NCBI RefSeq assembly: GCF_900107765.1
Contig: NZ_FNQY01000012.1
Location: 62,001-126,000 of the forward strand
DNA: 64,000 bases
Origin: Arachidicoccus rhizosphaerae
Lineage (GTDB): Bacteria > Bacteroidota > Bacteroidia > Chitinophagales > Chitinophagaceae
Direction of reading: 5' to 3'
The notes below the pieces were generated by a model. The model was not told the origin of the DNA, did not search any database, and saw nothing but the letters and a program-made list of their open reading frames with translations. This document shows positions 48,408 to 58,756 of the stretch, piece after piece. Within the stretch, counting starts at the first letter, position 1, and each line of letters starts with the position of its first letter. The position numbers and the translations under genes are program-made.

Positions 48408-49565
48408 ATGGAACTTCAGCATTTTATTGATTTCAGGCAGATGTTACACCGGTTTCCGGATCTCTCAGGCAGCGAGACGGCTACCCGTGAACTCGTCCGG
48501 GCCTTTACTCTGCCTTTTAACCCGGACGAGATTCATGAAGTGGGCGCTGATGCAAAAGGGCTGCTTCTCACCTATAAAGGTAACACAGCCGGCAAATCCA
48601 TTCTTATCCGGTCGGAGCTCGATGCCCTGCCTATTGAAGAATCCAATAATTTTTTATACAAGTCCACCTATCCCGGGAAAAGCCACAAATGCGGACATGA
48701 CGGCCACATGGCCATTCTCACGAGACTGGCCTGGCTGCTGCACCGCAAGCCGCTGGACAAAGGCGCCGTTTATTTACTATTTCAACCGGCAGAGGAAAAC
48801 GGCCAGGGAGCCAGATCCGTATTGCAGGACCCGGAATTTAAGCGCATCGTTACCAGCCATGACGGCAGCCTGGATGAGGTGATCGCCCTGCATAATATAC
48901 CGGGCTTCCCCATAGGTCAGATACTTATTAAAGAAGGCAATTTTACACCGGCTGTCCGGTCCATCATCGTCCGGTACAAAGGCAAGACCAGTCACGCGGC
49001 AGAACCTGAGAACGGCCTTTCTTCCGCCCCTGCCTTAGCCGAGTTTTTACAAAAAGCACTCAATATGGCCAGTGCCGATCCTAATACAGCCGGCTTCTTT
49101 CTGGTCTCTCCTATTTATATGCATATGGGAGAAAAGTCCTACGGAGTAACCGCAGGAGATGGAGAGATTCATCTTACTATCCGCAGTTGGGAAAACCAGT
49201 TACTGGATAAAAGAGCCCATGAGCTGGAGCATATGGCAACAGCCATCGGTAAGGAGTATGGGCTGCAAACCCGTATTAGCTGGACCGAACAGTTTGCGGC
49301 CAATGAGAACGATGCAGCTGTTATCCTTCAGATAAAAAATGCGGCAAAAACACTTGATCTGCCTATACAAACACTCAGCCATCCCATGAAATGGGGCGAA
49401 GATTTCGGGTTATTCACCCGGCAATTTAAGGGTGCCATGTTCGGTATTGGTGCAGGTGAAAAACAGCCGGCACTTCATAATCCGGATTACGACTTTCCCG
49501 ATATTTTAATTGAGCCGGCCAGTAATCTATTTGAGCAGCTTATCCGGGATTTTTTAGACACCTGA
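48408..49565 (+). CDS. M20-family amidohydrolase
   Basis: A 385-residue zinc-dependent hydrolase of the M20/IAA-amino acid hydrolase type. The metal-site signatures are present: RSELDALPIEE (Asp), KCGHDGHMAILTRL (Cys/His pair of the D-subgroup) and QPAEENGQGARSVL (Glu-Glu). A lid domain lies at about residues 185-300 and HNPDYDFPD at the end supplies a His. Such enzymes remove acyl or peptide groups from amino acids. It precedes the alanine racemase-like gene by 24 bases, so the pair may act together on cell-wall or acylated amino acids. Cytosolic. Confidence 0.88.
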   Translation: MELQHFIDFRQMLHRFPDLSGSETATRELVRAFTLPFNPDEIHEVGADAKGLLLTYKGNTAGKSILIRSELDALPIEESNNFLYKSTYPGKSHKCGHDGHMAILTRLAWLLHRKPLDKGAVYLLFQPAEENGQGARSVLQDPEFKRIVTSHDGSLDEVIALHNIPGFPIGQILIKEGNFTPAVRSIIVRYKGKTSHAAEPENGLSSAPALAEFLQKALNMASADPNTAGFFLVSPIYMHMGEKSYGVTAGDGEIHLTIRSWENQLLDKRAHELEHMATAIGKEYGLQTRISWTEQFAANENDAAVILQIKNAAKTLDLPIQTLSHPMKWGEDFGLFTRQFKGAMFGIGAGEKQPALHNPDYDFPDILIEPASNLFEQLIRDFLDT

Positions 49566-49589
49566 TTTAAAAAAAATACGCCCTTATTT

Positions 49590-50768
49590 ATGGAAAACAC
49601 CAGCGAAATCATTTTAAACCCCACCGCCTTACAATACAATCTGGAATTTTTACGTAAAGAAATGGGGCCGGAAGTGCTTATTTCCTCCGTTGTTAAAGGC
49701 AATGCCTATGGCCACGGTATAGAAGCTTTTGTCCCTATGGCGGAGCAACTGGGCATCCGGCACTTTTCCGTATTCAGTACCGGGGAGGCTTACCGGGTAG
49801 CCAGGGTAATCCGGCAGCCTGAAACAGCCATCATGATCATGGGCGATATAGCGCCGGGAGAGCTTCGGGGCGTCATTCAGGCCGGGTTTTCTTTTTTTGT
49901 ATTTGACATGCAGCGTTTAAAAGCCGCTATAATGACGGCTCAGTCTGCCGGCATACCCGCGAAAATTCATATCGAACTGGAAACCGGGATGAACCGTACA
50001 GGCTTTAGTACCACCGCTATACTAAAAGAAGTCATACCCTATTTATTAAGCCATACGGAATACTTTCAGTTAAGCGGTCTGTGTACGCACTTTGCGGGTG
50101 CAGAAAGTATCGCCAACTACCTGCGTATCGATCAGCAACAGCGAAGATTTTTAAGGGGAAGAAAGCATTTCATCCAGGCAGGTCTGTATCCGGAGCGCAC
50201 GCATAGCTGCTGTAGTGCAGCAGCCATACGTCTGCCTAAAATGCGATTTAACATGGTCAGAATTGGCATCCTTCAATATGGGTTCTGGCCATCCCCTGAA
50301 ATCAAAATAGAATACCTCAGAAAACACAAGCTGGCCAATTTTAATTTACACCGCGTCATTACCTGGCGAAGCCGTCTTATGTCCATCAAAAAAGTACAGA
50401 TGGGCGAGTTTATCGGCTACGGTACCAGCTATCAGGCTTCTGAAGAAATTTTAATCGGTATTGTACCGGTTGGCTATAGTAATGGCTATAGCCGGATGCT
50501 CAGTAACTCAGGCAGGGTGCTGATTGACGGGGTCCGTACCAGCGTTATTGGTAATATCAACATGAATAGTTTTGCCATCTCCCTGCAACAAATTGGTACG
50601 GCTAAAATCGGCGACGAAGTTATACTGATCGGATCTGCCGGCGCCCTGGAGATCTCCGTAGCCTCATTTGGAGAACTGTCCAGTCAGCTCAACTATGAAC
50701 TGCTGACCAGACTCCCAATGGATATACCAAGATTATATACCCATCCATTTGAAAGTGTAACAGATTAG
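49590..50768 (+). CDS. Alanine racemase-like PLP protein (divergent)
   Basis: A 392-residue fold-type III PLP enzyme. The Lys for PLP is in VVKGNAYGHG near residue 36, and the second catalytic Tyr is present in FIGYGTSYQASEE. Other signatures depart from normal Alr: the HMANSAA-type motif is THSCCSAAAIRLP, and the MDQ loop that contacts the active site is INMNSFAI (Asp to Asn). Overall length and N-terminal barrel are normal. It may be a racemase for another amino acid. It follows the M20 hydrolase by 24 bases. Confidence 0.83.
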   Translation: MENTSEIILNPTALQYNLEFLRKEMGPEVLISSVVKGNAYGHGIEAFVPMAEQLGIRHFSVFSTGEAYRVARVIRQPETAIMIMGDIAPGELRGVIQAGFSFFVFDMQRLKAAIMTAQSAGIPAKIHIELETGMNRTGFSTTAILKEVIPYLLSHTEYFQLSGLCTHFAGAESIANYLRIDQQQRRFLRGRKHFIQAGLYPERTHSCCSAAAIRLPKMRFNMVRIGILQYGFWPSPEIKIEYLRKHKLANFNLHRVITWRSRLMSIKKVQMGEFIGYGTSYQASEEILIGIVPVGYSNGYSRMLSNSGRVLIDGVRTSVIGNINMNSFAISLQQIGTAKIGDEVILIGSAGALEISVASFGELSSQLNYELLTRLPMDIPRLYTHPFESVTD

Positions 50769-50909
50769 ACTTCGCTTAATGGAGGGTTTTTTTAAAGCTT
50801 CTTTAAGGGGGTATTTCAGATACATCCATAATTTTGCGAAGAAAATGATCAGGCTCAGGACCATTCACTCAATACAGCCGGTTTTAACACTGGCGTTTTA
50901 AATCATCAC

Positions 50910-51971
50910 ATGAAAGCATCCGTTCTCATTTTTTGCAGCTTCTTTATATTGCAGACCATTTTTAATACAGGTACTGTCCTTAGTCAACAGACACCTGTAA
51001 TCGCCCCGGCTTCGCATCACTATTTGCTGGCCTTATCCAAAACGGACAAGCGGCTGGTCATAATGGACGCTTCCGATTTTAAAATCATTAAAAAATTGCC
51101 GGCAGGCCAGGACCCTCATGAAATCACCGTTTCTCAGGATGGCACCACCGCCTATATTTCCAATACAGGCAGCGGCCTTTATCATACTATAGGGGTGGTG
51201 GATCTGACCAGACTTATTCCATTACCTCCTATAGATACCAGACCTTTATTGGGGCCACACGGTCTGGCCTATATACAGAATCATCTGTATTTTACTACAC
51301 AGGGAACAAAAACCATTGGCAGATACAATATCAAATCCAAACAAATTGACGGAGTCATCGGAACCGGACAGGATCGTACACATATGCTAAAAGTATCCAG
51401 GGATGGTAAACATATCTATGCGACCAATGTGGGATCCGGCAGCCTTATCGTACTGGATTATATCCAGTATCCTCCTACCGTCACGCCCATGGGCTATGCT
51501 TTGCCGACAGCAAAGCCCTACTGGGACTGGCACGCTAAGATTTTGTCCGTCGCGGCCGGTATAGAAGGTCTTGACCTGTCTGATGATCAAACGCAGGTAT
51601 GGACCGCTAGTCCGGAGAATGGGAAAGTCTATATTATGGATACCCGTAAAGAATCCATACTCGATTCCATAGATGCCAATATCCTGGGCGCCAACAGAGT
51701 GCGTATGACGCAAAACAATAAGTACGTCCTGATTAGTAGTCTCAGAACCGGAGACCTCTATGTATTTGATTACGCCACCCATAAGCTGCTCAGAAAAATC
51801 CATGTCGGCACGGGGGCATCTGAAGTGCTGATCGACAAACAAGACACCCATGCATTCGTCGCCTGCACACCCGACAATTATATTGCTGTGGTCGATCTCT
51901 CCAACTGGAAGGTTACCAGGCGTATTGATATTGGGGGCCGGCCTGACGGTTTAAGCTTTGCAGATTTTTAA
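50910..51971 (+). CDS. YncE-family beta-propeller protein, exported
   Basis: A 353-residue protein with a signal peptide (VLIFCSFFILQTIFNTG). The rest is a seven-bladed YVTN/YncE-type propeller: repeats with DPHEITVSQDGTTAYISNTG, PHGLAYIQNHLYFTTQGTK and CTPDNYIAVVDLSNWKVTRRIDIGGRP. Such proteins bind nucleic acid, peptides or metals or serve as scaffolds; no function is certain. It is a tandem paralogue of the next gene. Confidence 0.85.
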   Translation: MKASVLIFCSFFILQTIFNTGTVLSQQTPVIAPASHHYLLALSKTDKRLVIMDASDFKIIKKLPAGQDPHEITVSQDGTTAYISNTGSGLYHTIGVVDLTRLIPLPPIDTRPLLGPHGLAYIQNHLYFTTQGTKTIGRYNIKSKQIDGVIGTGQDRTHMLKVSRDGKHIYATNVGSGSLIVLDYIQYPPTVTPMGYALPTAKPYWDWHAKILSVAAGIEGLDLSDDQTQVWTASPENGKVYIMDTRKESILDSIDANILGANRVRMTQNNKYVLISSLRTGDLYVFDYATHKLLRKIHVGTGASEVLIDKQDTHAFVACTPDNYIAVVDLSNWKVTRRIDIGGRPDGLSFADF

Positions 51972-52103
51972 ATCCATACAATCAGGACAATATTACTCAA
52001 CCGTCACCACTACTTTTTCAACTATTACTCCCACGTCATGCATATAAACTTATTAAGACTCAAAGGCCGCTATAAACATCCCCTCTGTAGACGCCAAAAC
52101 GAC

Positions 52104-53195
52104 ATGAGTGCAATGAAAAAAGTACGCCCGTTCATAATTATTCTTATTGCGCTTCTGCAGGTGCGGAGCAATGCGGCAAAAGCAAATGTGGGCTATACAC
52201 CACATGTATCTTTGCCTTTGACTTCTGTGGCAAAAAAATATGTGCTGATTCTCTCCAAAAGCAGCCAGTCAGTCGTGGTTTTAGATTATAACACACTGGA
52301 TAGCATCACAAGTATCCCTGTCGGAGCGGATCCTCATGAGGTTATTACAAGTCCTGACGGCAGCAAGGCTTATATTTCCCGCCCTGAGATGAATGACAGT
52401 GGCCATCACATAACGATACTAAACTTACAAAGCCTGCAAAAAGAACAGACCATCGATACCCGGCCTTTTTACATACCACATGGACTTGCCCTGCAAAGCA
52501 ACCGGCTTTGGTTTACAGCGCAAGGATCCAAGGCGGTCGCGGTCTATGACTTAAACGTCAAAAAGGTGACACAGGTATTTGGGACCGGTCAGGATTTTAC
52601 ACATCTGATTCAGCTTCGACCGGATGGCAAAGCTTTTTATACGACCAATGTTGAATCAGGTACAGTCAGTATTTATGAACTGGAAGAGCTGCCTCCCTAT
52701 ATGCCCCCCACAGGCGTGTTACCACAAGGTGCCAAACCCAGGCAGGAGTGGCGCCAGACCCTGATACAGGTGGAACCGGGTTGTGAAGGCTTTGATGTTT
52801 CCAAAGACGGCAAAGAGTTATGGACAGCCAGCCCCGCCGGTAATATATTTGTCATTGACTTAGAAAATAAACGGCTCAAAAGCCGCATTCATTCGGATGT
52901 TTTAGGATTACACCGCTTAAAGATCACGCCTGACGACAAGACGGTCTGCATTGTCAGTGTCAAAACCGGAGAACTGCTATATTACAACAGGCAAACGCAG
53001 CAATTAGAGCAGACCGTTAAAACCGGTCAGGGAGCCGGCATTTACATGGATGAGCAAAAAAACAGAATGTTCCTTTCCTGCACGCCCAATAACTATGTAA
53101 GCGTGGTGGATCTGGCTACCAGAAAAGAAATCCGCCGGATACCTATTGGCAGACCTGATGGCATAACGAGCGTATCTGTAAATACCCCGAACTAA
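52104..53195 (+). CDS. YncE-family beta-propeller protein, tandem paralogue
   Basis: A 363-residue protein from ATG 52104 (an in-frame ATG at 52038 adds 22 residues with no signal-peptide character; ATG 52113 is a further option). The signal peptide (VRPFIIILIALLQVRSNAAKA) is followed by the same propeller repeats as the previous gene: DPHEVITSPDGSKAYISRP, PHGLALQSNRLWFTAQGSK and CTPNNYVSVVDLATRKEIRRIPIGRPDG. The two are clear paralogues, about 40-45 percent identical by eye in the aligned blocks. Transcribed in the same direction; function unknown. Confidence 0.83.
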   Translation: MSAMKKVRPFIIILIALLQVRSNAAKANVGYTPHVSLPLTSVAKKYVLILSKSSQSVVVLDYNTLDSITSIPVGADPHEVITSPDGSKAYISRPEMNDSGHHITILNLQSLQKEQTIDTRPFYIPHGLALQSNRLWFTAQGSKAVAVYDLNVKKVTQVFGTGQDFTHLIQLRPDGKAFYTTNVESGTVSIYELEELPPYMPPTGVLPQGAKPRQEWRQTLIQVEPGCEGFDVSKDGKELWTASPAGNIFVIDLENKRLKSRIHSDVLGLHRLKITPDDKTVCIVSVKTGELLYYNRQTQQLEQTVKTGQGAGIYMDEQKNRMFLSCTPNNYVSVVDLATRKEIRRIPIGRPDGITSVSVNTPN

Positions 53196-53383
53196 CGAGT
53201 CACAGATTCATTCCTTACATCAATCCCATTATCAAAAAGAGCATTATCACAAAATAAAAAGGTTGACTTAACACTGAATACGTCCATTCAGGCAATTTAA
53301 AGAATACAACCAGTAACCGGACTTAATACAATCCCTTTATTTTCTAAAATACAGCAGGAGTAAATACGACCTGAGGAGTCATA

Positions 53384-53432
53384 ATAAAAAATCCCGCAAA
53401 TACTTTTTTTACAAGTACTGCGGGATTTTTTT
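53384..53432. terminator. Bidirectional terminator between the YncE gene and rpoB
   Basis: AAAAATCCCGCA (53386-53397) pairs with TGCGGGATTTTT (53419-53430), giving T-runs on both strands. It lies between convergent genes and closes the rpoB transcript 30 bases past its stop codon. Confidence 0.85.
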
Positions 53433-53460
53433 ATGGTATCAGGTCAGTGACCTGTTACGA

Positions 53461-56400
53461 TTAATCAAACTTAAGATCCAGACCCAGACCTCTCAACTCA
53501 TGTACTAATACATTGAAGGATTCAGGGATACCGGCCTTAGGCAGGTTATCGCCCTTCACGATGGCTTCGTATGTCTTCGCACGTCCGATGATATCATCAG
53601 ATTTAATGGTTAACAGCTCCTGCAGGATATTGGCAGCACCGTAGGCTTCCAGAGCCCATACTTCCATTTCCCCGAAACGCTGACCACCAAATTGAGCTTT
53701 ACCGCCCAGTGGCTGTTGGGTAATTAAAGAGTATGGTCCGATAGAACGGGCGTGCATCTTATCATCAACCATGTGGTGCAGTTTGATCATATAGATCACA
53801 CCAACGGTAGCCTTCTGGTCAAAACGTTCACCGGTTTCTCCGTCATACAGGTAAGTATGACCCATGGATGGAATGCCTGCTTTTTCACAATACTGTGCAA
53901 TTTCTTCAGGCTCTGCACCATCAAAGATCGGTGTTGCAAAGTTTACACCCAGGTTCTTACCACACCATCCAAGGATGGTTTCATAGATCTGTCCGATATT
54001 CATACGGGACGGCACCCCTAGTGGGTTCAGTACGATATCTACCGGTGTACCATCTTCCATGAACGGCATATCTTCTGCTCTTACAATCTTAGCCACAATA
54101 CCTTTGTTACCGTGGCGACCGGCCATCTTATCCCCTACCTTCAGCTTACGCTTAACAGCTAAGTAAACCTTGGCCAGCTTCAGTACACCTGCAGGCAGTT
54201 CGTCACCGATAGAGATGTTGAATTTCTCTCTCTTATAACGACCCAGCTCTTCGTTGTACTTAATATTGTAGTTATGCAGTAATACGTTAATCTGATTATC
54301 CACCGTTTCGTCGCTGGTCCAACCCAGCGGATTTACGTTCTGATAATCAACAGCTCCCAGATTTTTCTGATTGAATTTAGCACCTTTGCCGATCAGCATC
54401 TCACCGAAGTTATTACTTACACCCGCAGAAGTCTTTTCTTTCAACAGGGTCTGTAATTTTTCCAAGAGCAGCGTTTTTAAGCCGGCTGCGTTTTCATTAT
54501 GAATTTTCTCGATCTTTTCCAGCTGTGCTTTTTCACGGATCTTACCGTTTTTATCTTTTTTCGCTCTCTGGAAGAGTTTTTTATCGATGACAACACCTTC
54601 GGTACCATTCGGAGCTTTCAGAGAAGCATCCTTGGCATCACCTGCTTTATCTCCGAAGATAGCTCTTAAGAGTTTTTCTTCCGGTGTAGGATCGCTTTCA
54701 CCTTTTGGTGTGATTTTACCAATCAGGATATCCCCTTCACGAACGGTAGCACCGATACGGATAATACCATGTTCATCCAGGTCTTTGGTAGCTTCTTCAG
54801 AAACGTTAGGAATGTCAGAAGTCAGTTCTTCTTCACCCAGTTTGGTATCACGTACTTCCAGTTCATATTCTTCAATATGAATAGAAGTGAACAGGTCTTC
54901 ACGGACAACTTTTTCATTGATTACGATAGCATCTTCAAAGTTGTACCCTTTCCAAGGCATGAAGGCTACCTGCATGTTACGACCTAAAGCCAGTTCCCCG
55001 TCTTTAGTAGCGTAACCTTCTGTCAGGAAGTCTCCTTTTTTCACGTGCTGCCCTTTCTTAACGGCAGGACGCAGGTTAATGGAAGTGGCCTGGTTGGTTT
55101 TGATAAACTTAGTCAGCTTGTAGACAATCAGATCATCCTCAAAGCTTACCAGTCTGTCAGAATCATTTCTGTTATATCTTACATGCACCTCTTTAGCGTC
55201 GACAAATTCAACGACGCCGTCGCCTTCAGCATGAATCTGGATACGGGCATCACGGGCTGCTTTGCCTTCCAGACCTGTACCTACGATGGGGGCCTGTGGT
55301 AATAATAAAGGTACTGCCTGACGCTGCATGTTTGATCCCATCAGCGCACGGTTGGCATCATCATGCTCCAGGAAAGGAATCAGAGACGCACTCAGACCCA
55401 CAATCTGGTTAGGAGCCACATCCATGAACTGAACATCATCTCTGTCCAGGACAGGGAAATCACCGGTTTCACGGCTGATGATACGCTCATCCACAAATAC
55501 ACCCTTTTCATCTAAAGGCGCACTGCTCTGGGCAATTTTTGCTTCATCTTCTTCTTCCGCACTCAGGAATTTCAGGTGTTTCAGATCCACCTTACCTTCA
55601 TGCACTTCATGATATGGCGTTTCGATGAATCCCATATCATTGATTTTCGCATGTACGCAAAGCGTAGAGATCAAACCAATGTTCGGACCTTCGGGTGTTT
55701 CAATGGTACACAGACGGCCATAGTGAGAGTAGTGTACGTCACGTACCTCAAATCCGGCACGTTCACGGCTCAGACCGCCGGGTCCGAGGGCAGAGATACG
55801 ACGTTTATGCGTAATCTCAGACAAGGGGTTGGTCTGGTCTAAGAACTGAGACAGCTGGGAAGTACCGAAAAATGAGTTAATCACAGAGGACAGCGTACGG
55901 GCGTTGATCAGATCAACCGGTGTAAACACCTCATTGTCACGTACGTTCATTCTTTCGCGGATGGTTCTGGCCATACGGGCAAGCCCCACACCGAACTGTG
56001 CATATAACTGCTCACCTACGGTTCTCACACGGCGGTTGCTCAGGTGATCGATATCATCAATTTCAGCCTTACCGTTGGTCAAACGAACCAGGTATTTGAT
56101 GATTTCAATGATATCTTCTTTCGTCAGGACTTTGTTCTGTAATTTCTGTTTGACGTCCAGCTTACGGTTGATTTTGTAACGGCCGACTTCTCCCAGATCA
56201 TAACGCTTGTCACTAAAGAATAATTTATCGATAATACCACGAGCCGTCTCATTATCCGGAGCGTCCGCACCGCGCAGCTGGCGGTAGATAAACTGAACAG
56301 CTTCCAATTCTGAGTTGGTGGTATCTTTATTTAAGGTATTGTAGATGATTGCGTAATCTCCTCCTACGTCTTCACGCTGGATAAATACGCTTTTCACTTC

Positions 56401-57264
56401 CAGATCAGCGATCAACTGGATGCTTTCCTCGTCAAGGACGGTATCGCGTTCCAGTACCACTTCATTTCTTTCCAGAGAAACAACTTCACCGGTATCCTCA
56501 TCCACGAAATCTTCCACCCAGGCTTTCAGCACACGGGCAGCCAGTTTCTGGCCTTCATGTTTTTCCAGGGATTTTTTATCAGCAGGCACTTCTGTAGCCA
56601 TACCAAACAGGGTCAGGATGTCCTTATCTGTTTCAAATCCGATAGAACGCAGTAAAGTAGTAACCGGGAATTTCTTTTTACGGTCGATATAAGCATACAT
56701 GACATTGTTAATGTCTGTAGCAAATTCCATCCAGGCGCCTTTGAAAGGAATCACTCTGGCAGAATAAATCTTGGTACCATTCGGGTGAGTAGACTGTCCA
56801 AAGAATACACCAGGAGAACGGTGCAGCTGAGAAACGATTACGCGCTCAGCACCATTAATCACAAAGGTACCTCTTGGGGTCATGTAAGGGATGTTGCCTA
56901 AGAACACATCCTGAACAATGGTCTGGAAATCTACGTGTTCTTCATCATTACAACTTAACCGTAATTTGGCTTTTAAAGGTACAGCGTAGGTGAGTCCGCG
57001 CTCCATACATTCTTCAATAGAATATCTTGGGGGATCCACAAAATAATCCAGGAACTCCAACATGAAGATATTACGCGTATCCGTAATAGGAAAGTTCTCC
57101 TTAAATACACGGAACAGACCTTCGTTATTACGTTTGTCGGGCGTTGTTTCTAATTGGAAAAATTCACGGAAAGATTCAAGCTGAATGTCTAATAGGTCAG
57201 GGGTCTCAGCCAGGTGTTTGGTTTTACCGAAGCTGATCCTGTTGGTAACTTTAGTTGATGACAT
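53461..57264 (-). CDS. rpoB: RNA polymerase beta subunit
   Basis: A full-length 1267-residue beta subunit. Visible are the N-terminal [14 protein letters not shown], the rifampicin-binding cluster near residues 465-505 ([20 protein letters not shown] and [14 protein letters not shown], with the usual D, H and S resistance positions unchanged), the [12 protein letters not shown]-type region ([17 protein letters not shown]) and the C-terminal [15 protein letters not shown] and [18 protein letters not shown]. It has its own consensus promoter and terminator. Neither rplJ-rplL upstream nor rpoC downstream is adjacent, which is unusual for bacteria. Confidence 0.97.
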   Translation of the reverse strand: MSSTKVTNRISFGKTKHLAETPDLLDIQLESFREFFQLETTPDKRNNEGLFRVFKENFPITDTRNIFMLEFLDYFVDPPRYSIEECMERGLTYAVPLKAKLRLSCNDEEHVDFQTIVQDVFLGNIPYMTPRGTFVINGAERVIVSQLHRSPGVFFGQSTHPNGTKIYSARVIPFKGAWMEFATDINNVMYAYIDRKKKFPVTTLLRSIGFETDKDILTLFGMATEVPADKKSLEKHEGQKLAARVLKAWVEDFVDEDTGEVVSLERNEVVLERDTVLDEESIQLIADLEVKSVFIQREDVGGDYAIIYNTLNKDTTNSELEAVQFIYRQLRGADAPDNETARGIIDKLFFSDKRYDLGEVGRYKINRKLDVKQKLQNKVLTKEDIIEIIKYLVRLTNGKAEIDDIDHLSNRRVRTVGEQLYAQFGVGLARMARTIRERMNVRDNEVFTPVDLINARTLSSVINSFFGTSQLSQFLDQTNPLSEITHKRRISALGPGGLSRERAGFEVRDVHYSHYGRLCTIETPEGPNIGLISTLCVHAKINDMGFIETPYHEVHEGKVDLKHLKFLSAEEEDEAKIAQSSAPLDEKGVFVDERIISRETGDFPVLDRDDVQFMDVAPNQIVGLSASLIPFLEHDDANRALMGSNMQRQAVPLLLPQAPIVGTGLEGKAARDARIQIHAEGDGVVEFVDAKEVHVRYNRNDSDRLVSFEDDLIVYKLTKFIKTNQATSINLRPAVKKGQHVKKGDFLTEGYATKDGELALGRNMQVAFMPWKGYNFEDAIVINEKVVREDLFTSIHIEEYELEVRDTKLGEEELTSDIPNVSEEATKDLDEHGIIRIGATVREGDILIGKITPKGESDPTPEEKLLRAIFGDKAGDAKDASLKAPNGTEGVVIDKKLFQRAKKDKNGKIREKAQLEKIEKIHNENAAGLKTLLLEKLQTLLKEKTSAGVSNNFGEMLIGKGAKFNQKNLGAVDYQNVNPLGWTSDETVDNQINVLLHNYNIKYNEELGRYKREKFNISIGDELPAGVLKLAKVYLAVKRKLKVGDKMAGRHGNKGIVAKIVRAEDMPFMEDGTPVDIVLNPLGVPSRMNIGQIYETILGWCGKNLGVNFATPIFDGAEPEEIAQYCEKAGIPSMGHTYLYDGETGERFDQKATVGVIYMIKLHHMVDDKMHARSIGPYSLITQQPLGGKAQFGGQRFGEMEVWALEAYGAANILQELLTIKSDDIIGRAKTYEAIVKGDNLPKAGIPESFNVLVHELRGLGLDLKFD

Positions 57265-57378
57265 ATCTGATTTTAACCGGTTTTACTTAATTAAGTTGAG
57301 GCAAACAGCAAAACAAAACAGGAAGAAATTGGCCATTTTCCTATTTTATCTGTCTATTTACCCAATTTTAAAGGGCAA

Positions 57379-57409
57379 CAAAGGTACGAATTGTATTGAT
57401 ACTGGCAAA
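57379..57409 (-). promoter_or_regulatory. Consensus promoter of rpoB
   Basis: Minus-strand TTTG (57409-57406), then 19 bases, then TACCTTTG (57386-57379), a full match to TTG-N19-TAnnTTTG. It gives a leader of about 100 bases before ATG 57264. Confidence 0.75.
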
Positions 57410-57476
57410 ATGTATTTTCCATCCAAATATTCTAAGCGTAAATTACCCACTAAAGGCAGGTAAATTTAAACAATTC

Positions 57477-58715
57477 TTAGGATTTGTGACTATTTTCTGT
57501 TCCAAATAGGGCAAAACTGCCTCCGACCCAGGTCTGATTCTTATTTTGGGACACGCCGACCATATTGCCCTTGGTCAGCCGGGCCAGGTTACAGATCGGT
57601 ATGGGGCTGTCTGCATTATCAGGCCAGACATAAAAAAGGCGGATTTCAGCCTTAGCCAGGCCGTCCGGCGTCTGAATGGCAGGGGCGTAATGCACTTTTC
57701 TTTGTAAAATATAATCCCCGTAAGCGCTTTTGGGCACCCGGGCTATATCAGCTGGCGTGACATCTATAATAACTCCATTTCCGGCAAAGGAAAATAAGGG
57801 CTTCAGGACATAATTTTCCAGATCCTCCGGAAAAGTTTCATAATCAGAGAGAAACTTAGTTTCCGGGATCCCCGGATCGGATAATAAAGGCAGGGTAAAC
57901 TTACTCAGTCGGTAAAACCAGTTGGGATGGGTCAGCCACTGAACATCCAACTGCTCCGTAAGCAGGGCCGCCTGTGCTTTTACGTCCTCCTCCTGATGAT
58001 CTAACTCATCAAATATCAACCGGTTATAAATCCTGTCGATCCGTATATCTTTACCGTCTCTCTGGTAATACAATGCATTGCCCACTTTTTTAATTTCCGT
58101 TAGACAGACGGCAGGTATCCCAAAATATTTCTCCGTGTACAAAAAATCAATCCTGGTTTTTTGCTTTTCAGGAAAGAGTTCCAGTAAAATGGTATGTGGA
58201 TTTTTATTGTCCTGATTATCAGGACCGAGTAACAACTCACCCAATACCTGTTTTACACTTTGATCATCAAAACCGCCGATAAAAGGTGTAAAACCCGGCG
58301 GCAGATTATAAGCTGCGGCGGCGGCTTTATATTGTTTTAACTGATAGGCGAATAATGTGGGGAATCCCTGCATCTCTACCAGCTGAGGAAAAAAGTCTCC
58401 GGGATTTGCCCCGTCCTCACAAATACCAAAATCAAAAATCAGAAAATGCGGCCGGCCTTCACTGCCTGACACCCGGCGTCCTTTTGGGATCGCCTGGTCT
58501 GTTTTAGCCATAAAATCCGCTGCTTTGACCTGACTAATAATATAATCACAGGTTTGCCTCATTTTTTGCAAAAATGAGGTGGCTACAAAAACAGGGGTTT
58601 CCGCTACCCTAAAATCAAGCGCCCCCGGAAAATCTGCTTTAATTTGGTTCAGATAGTCCTGGTATTTCGCTTCGTTAAATTCCAGATTAAACGCGTGACG
58701 GGGAGAGAGTAACAT
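57477..58715 (-). CDS. ATP-grasp-like protein of unknown function
   Basis: A 412-residue cytosolic protein I cannot name. The part from about residue 270 looks ATP-grasp-like: FPEDLENYVLKPLFSFAGNGV (a KPxxxxxG nucleotide-binding loop), YILQRKVHYAP, AEIRLFYVW and RLTKGNMVGVSQNKNQTWVGG. The N-terminal part resembles the ligand-binding side of circularly permuted ATP-grasp ligases. These enzymes join a carboxylate to an amine or thiol. It stands between rpoB and the FadR-like regulator, 41 bases after the latter, so the two may be co-transcribed. Confidence 0.55.
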   Translation of the reverse strand: MLLSPRHAFNLEFNEAKYQDYLNQIKADFPGALDFRVAETPVFVATSFLQKMRQTCDYIISQVKAADFMAKTDQAIPKGRRVSGSEGRPHFLIFDFGICEDGANPGDFFPQLVEMQGFPTLFAYQLKQYKAAAAAYNLPPGFTPFIGGFDDQSVKQVLGELLLGPDNQDNKNPHTILLELFPEKQKTRIDFLYTEKYFGIPAVCLTEIKKVGNALYYQRDGKDIRIDRIYNRLIFDELDHQEEDVKAQAALLTEQLDVQWLTHPNWFYRLSKFTLPLLSDPGIPETKFLSDYETFPEDLENYVLKPLFSFAGNGVIIDVTPADIARVPKSAYGDYILQRKVHYAPAIQTPDGLAKAEIRLFYVWPDNADSPIPICNLARLTKGNMVGVSQNKNQTWVGGSFALFGTENSHKS

Positions 58716-58756
58716 GTAGACAATAAATTAAAAACTTTAAAACGATAAAAAACGGT

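Noticed and set aside
48161-48430. An 89-codon + strand frame before the M20 hydrolase
   Set aside because: It begins inside the terminator and runs into the hydrolase start in another frame; composition is not protein-like.
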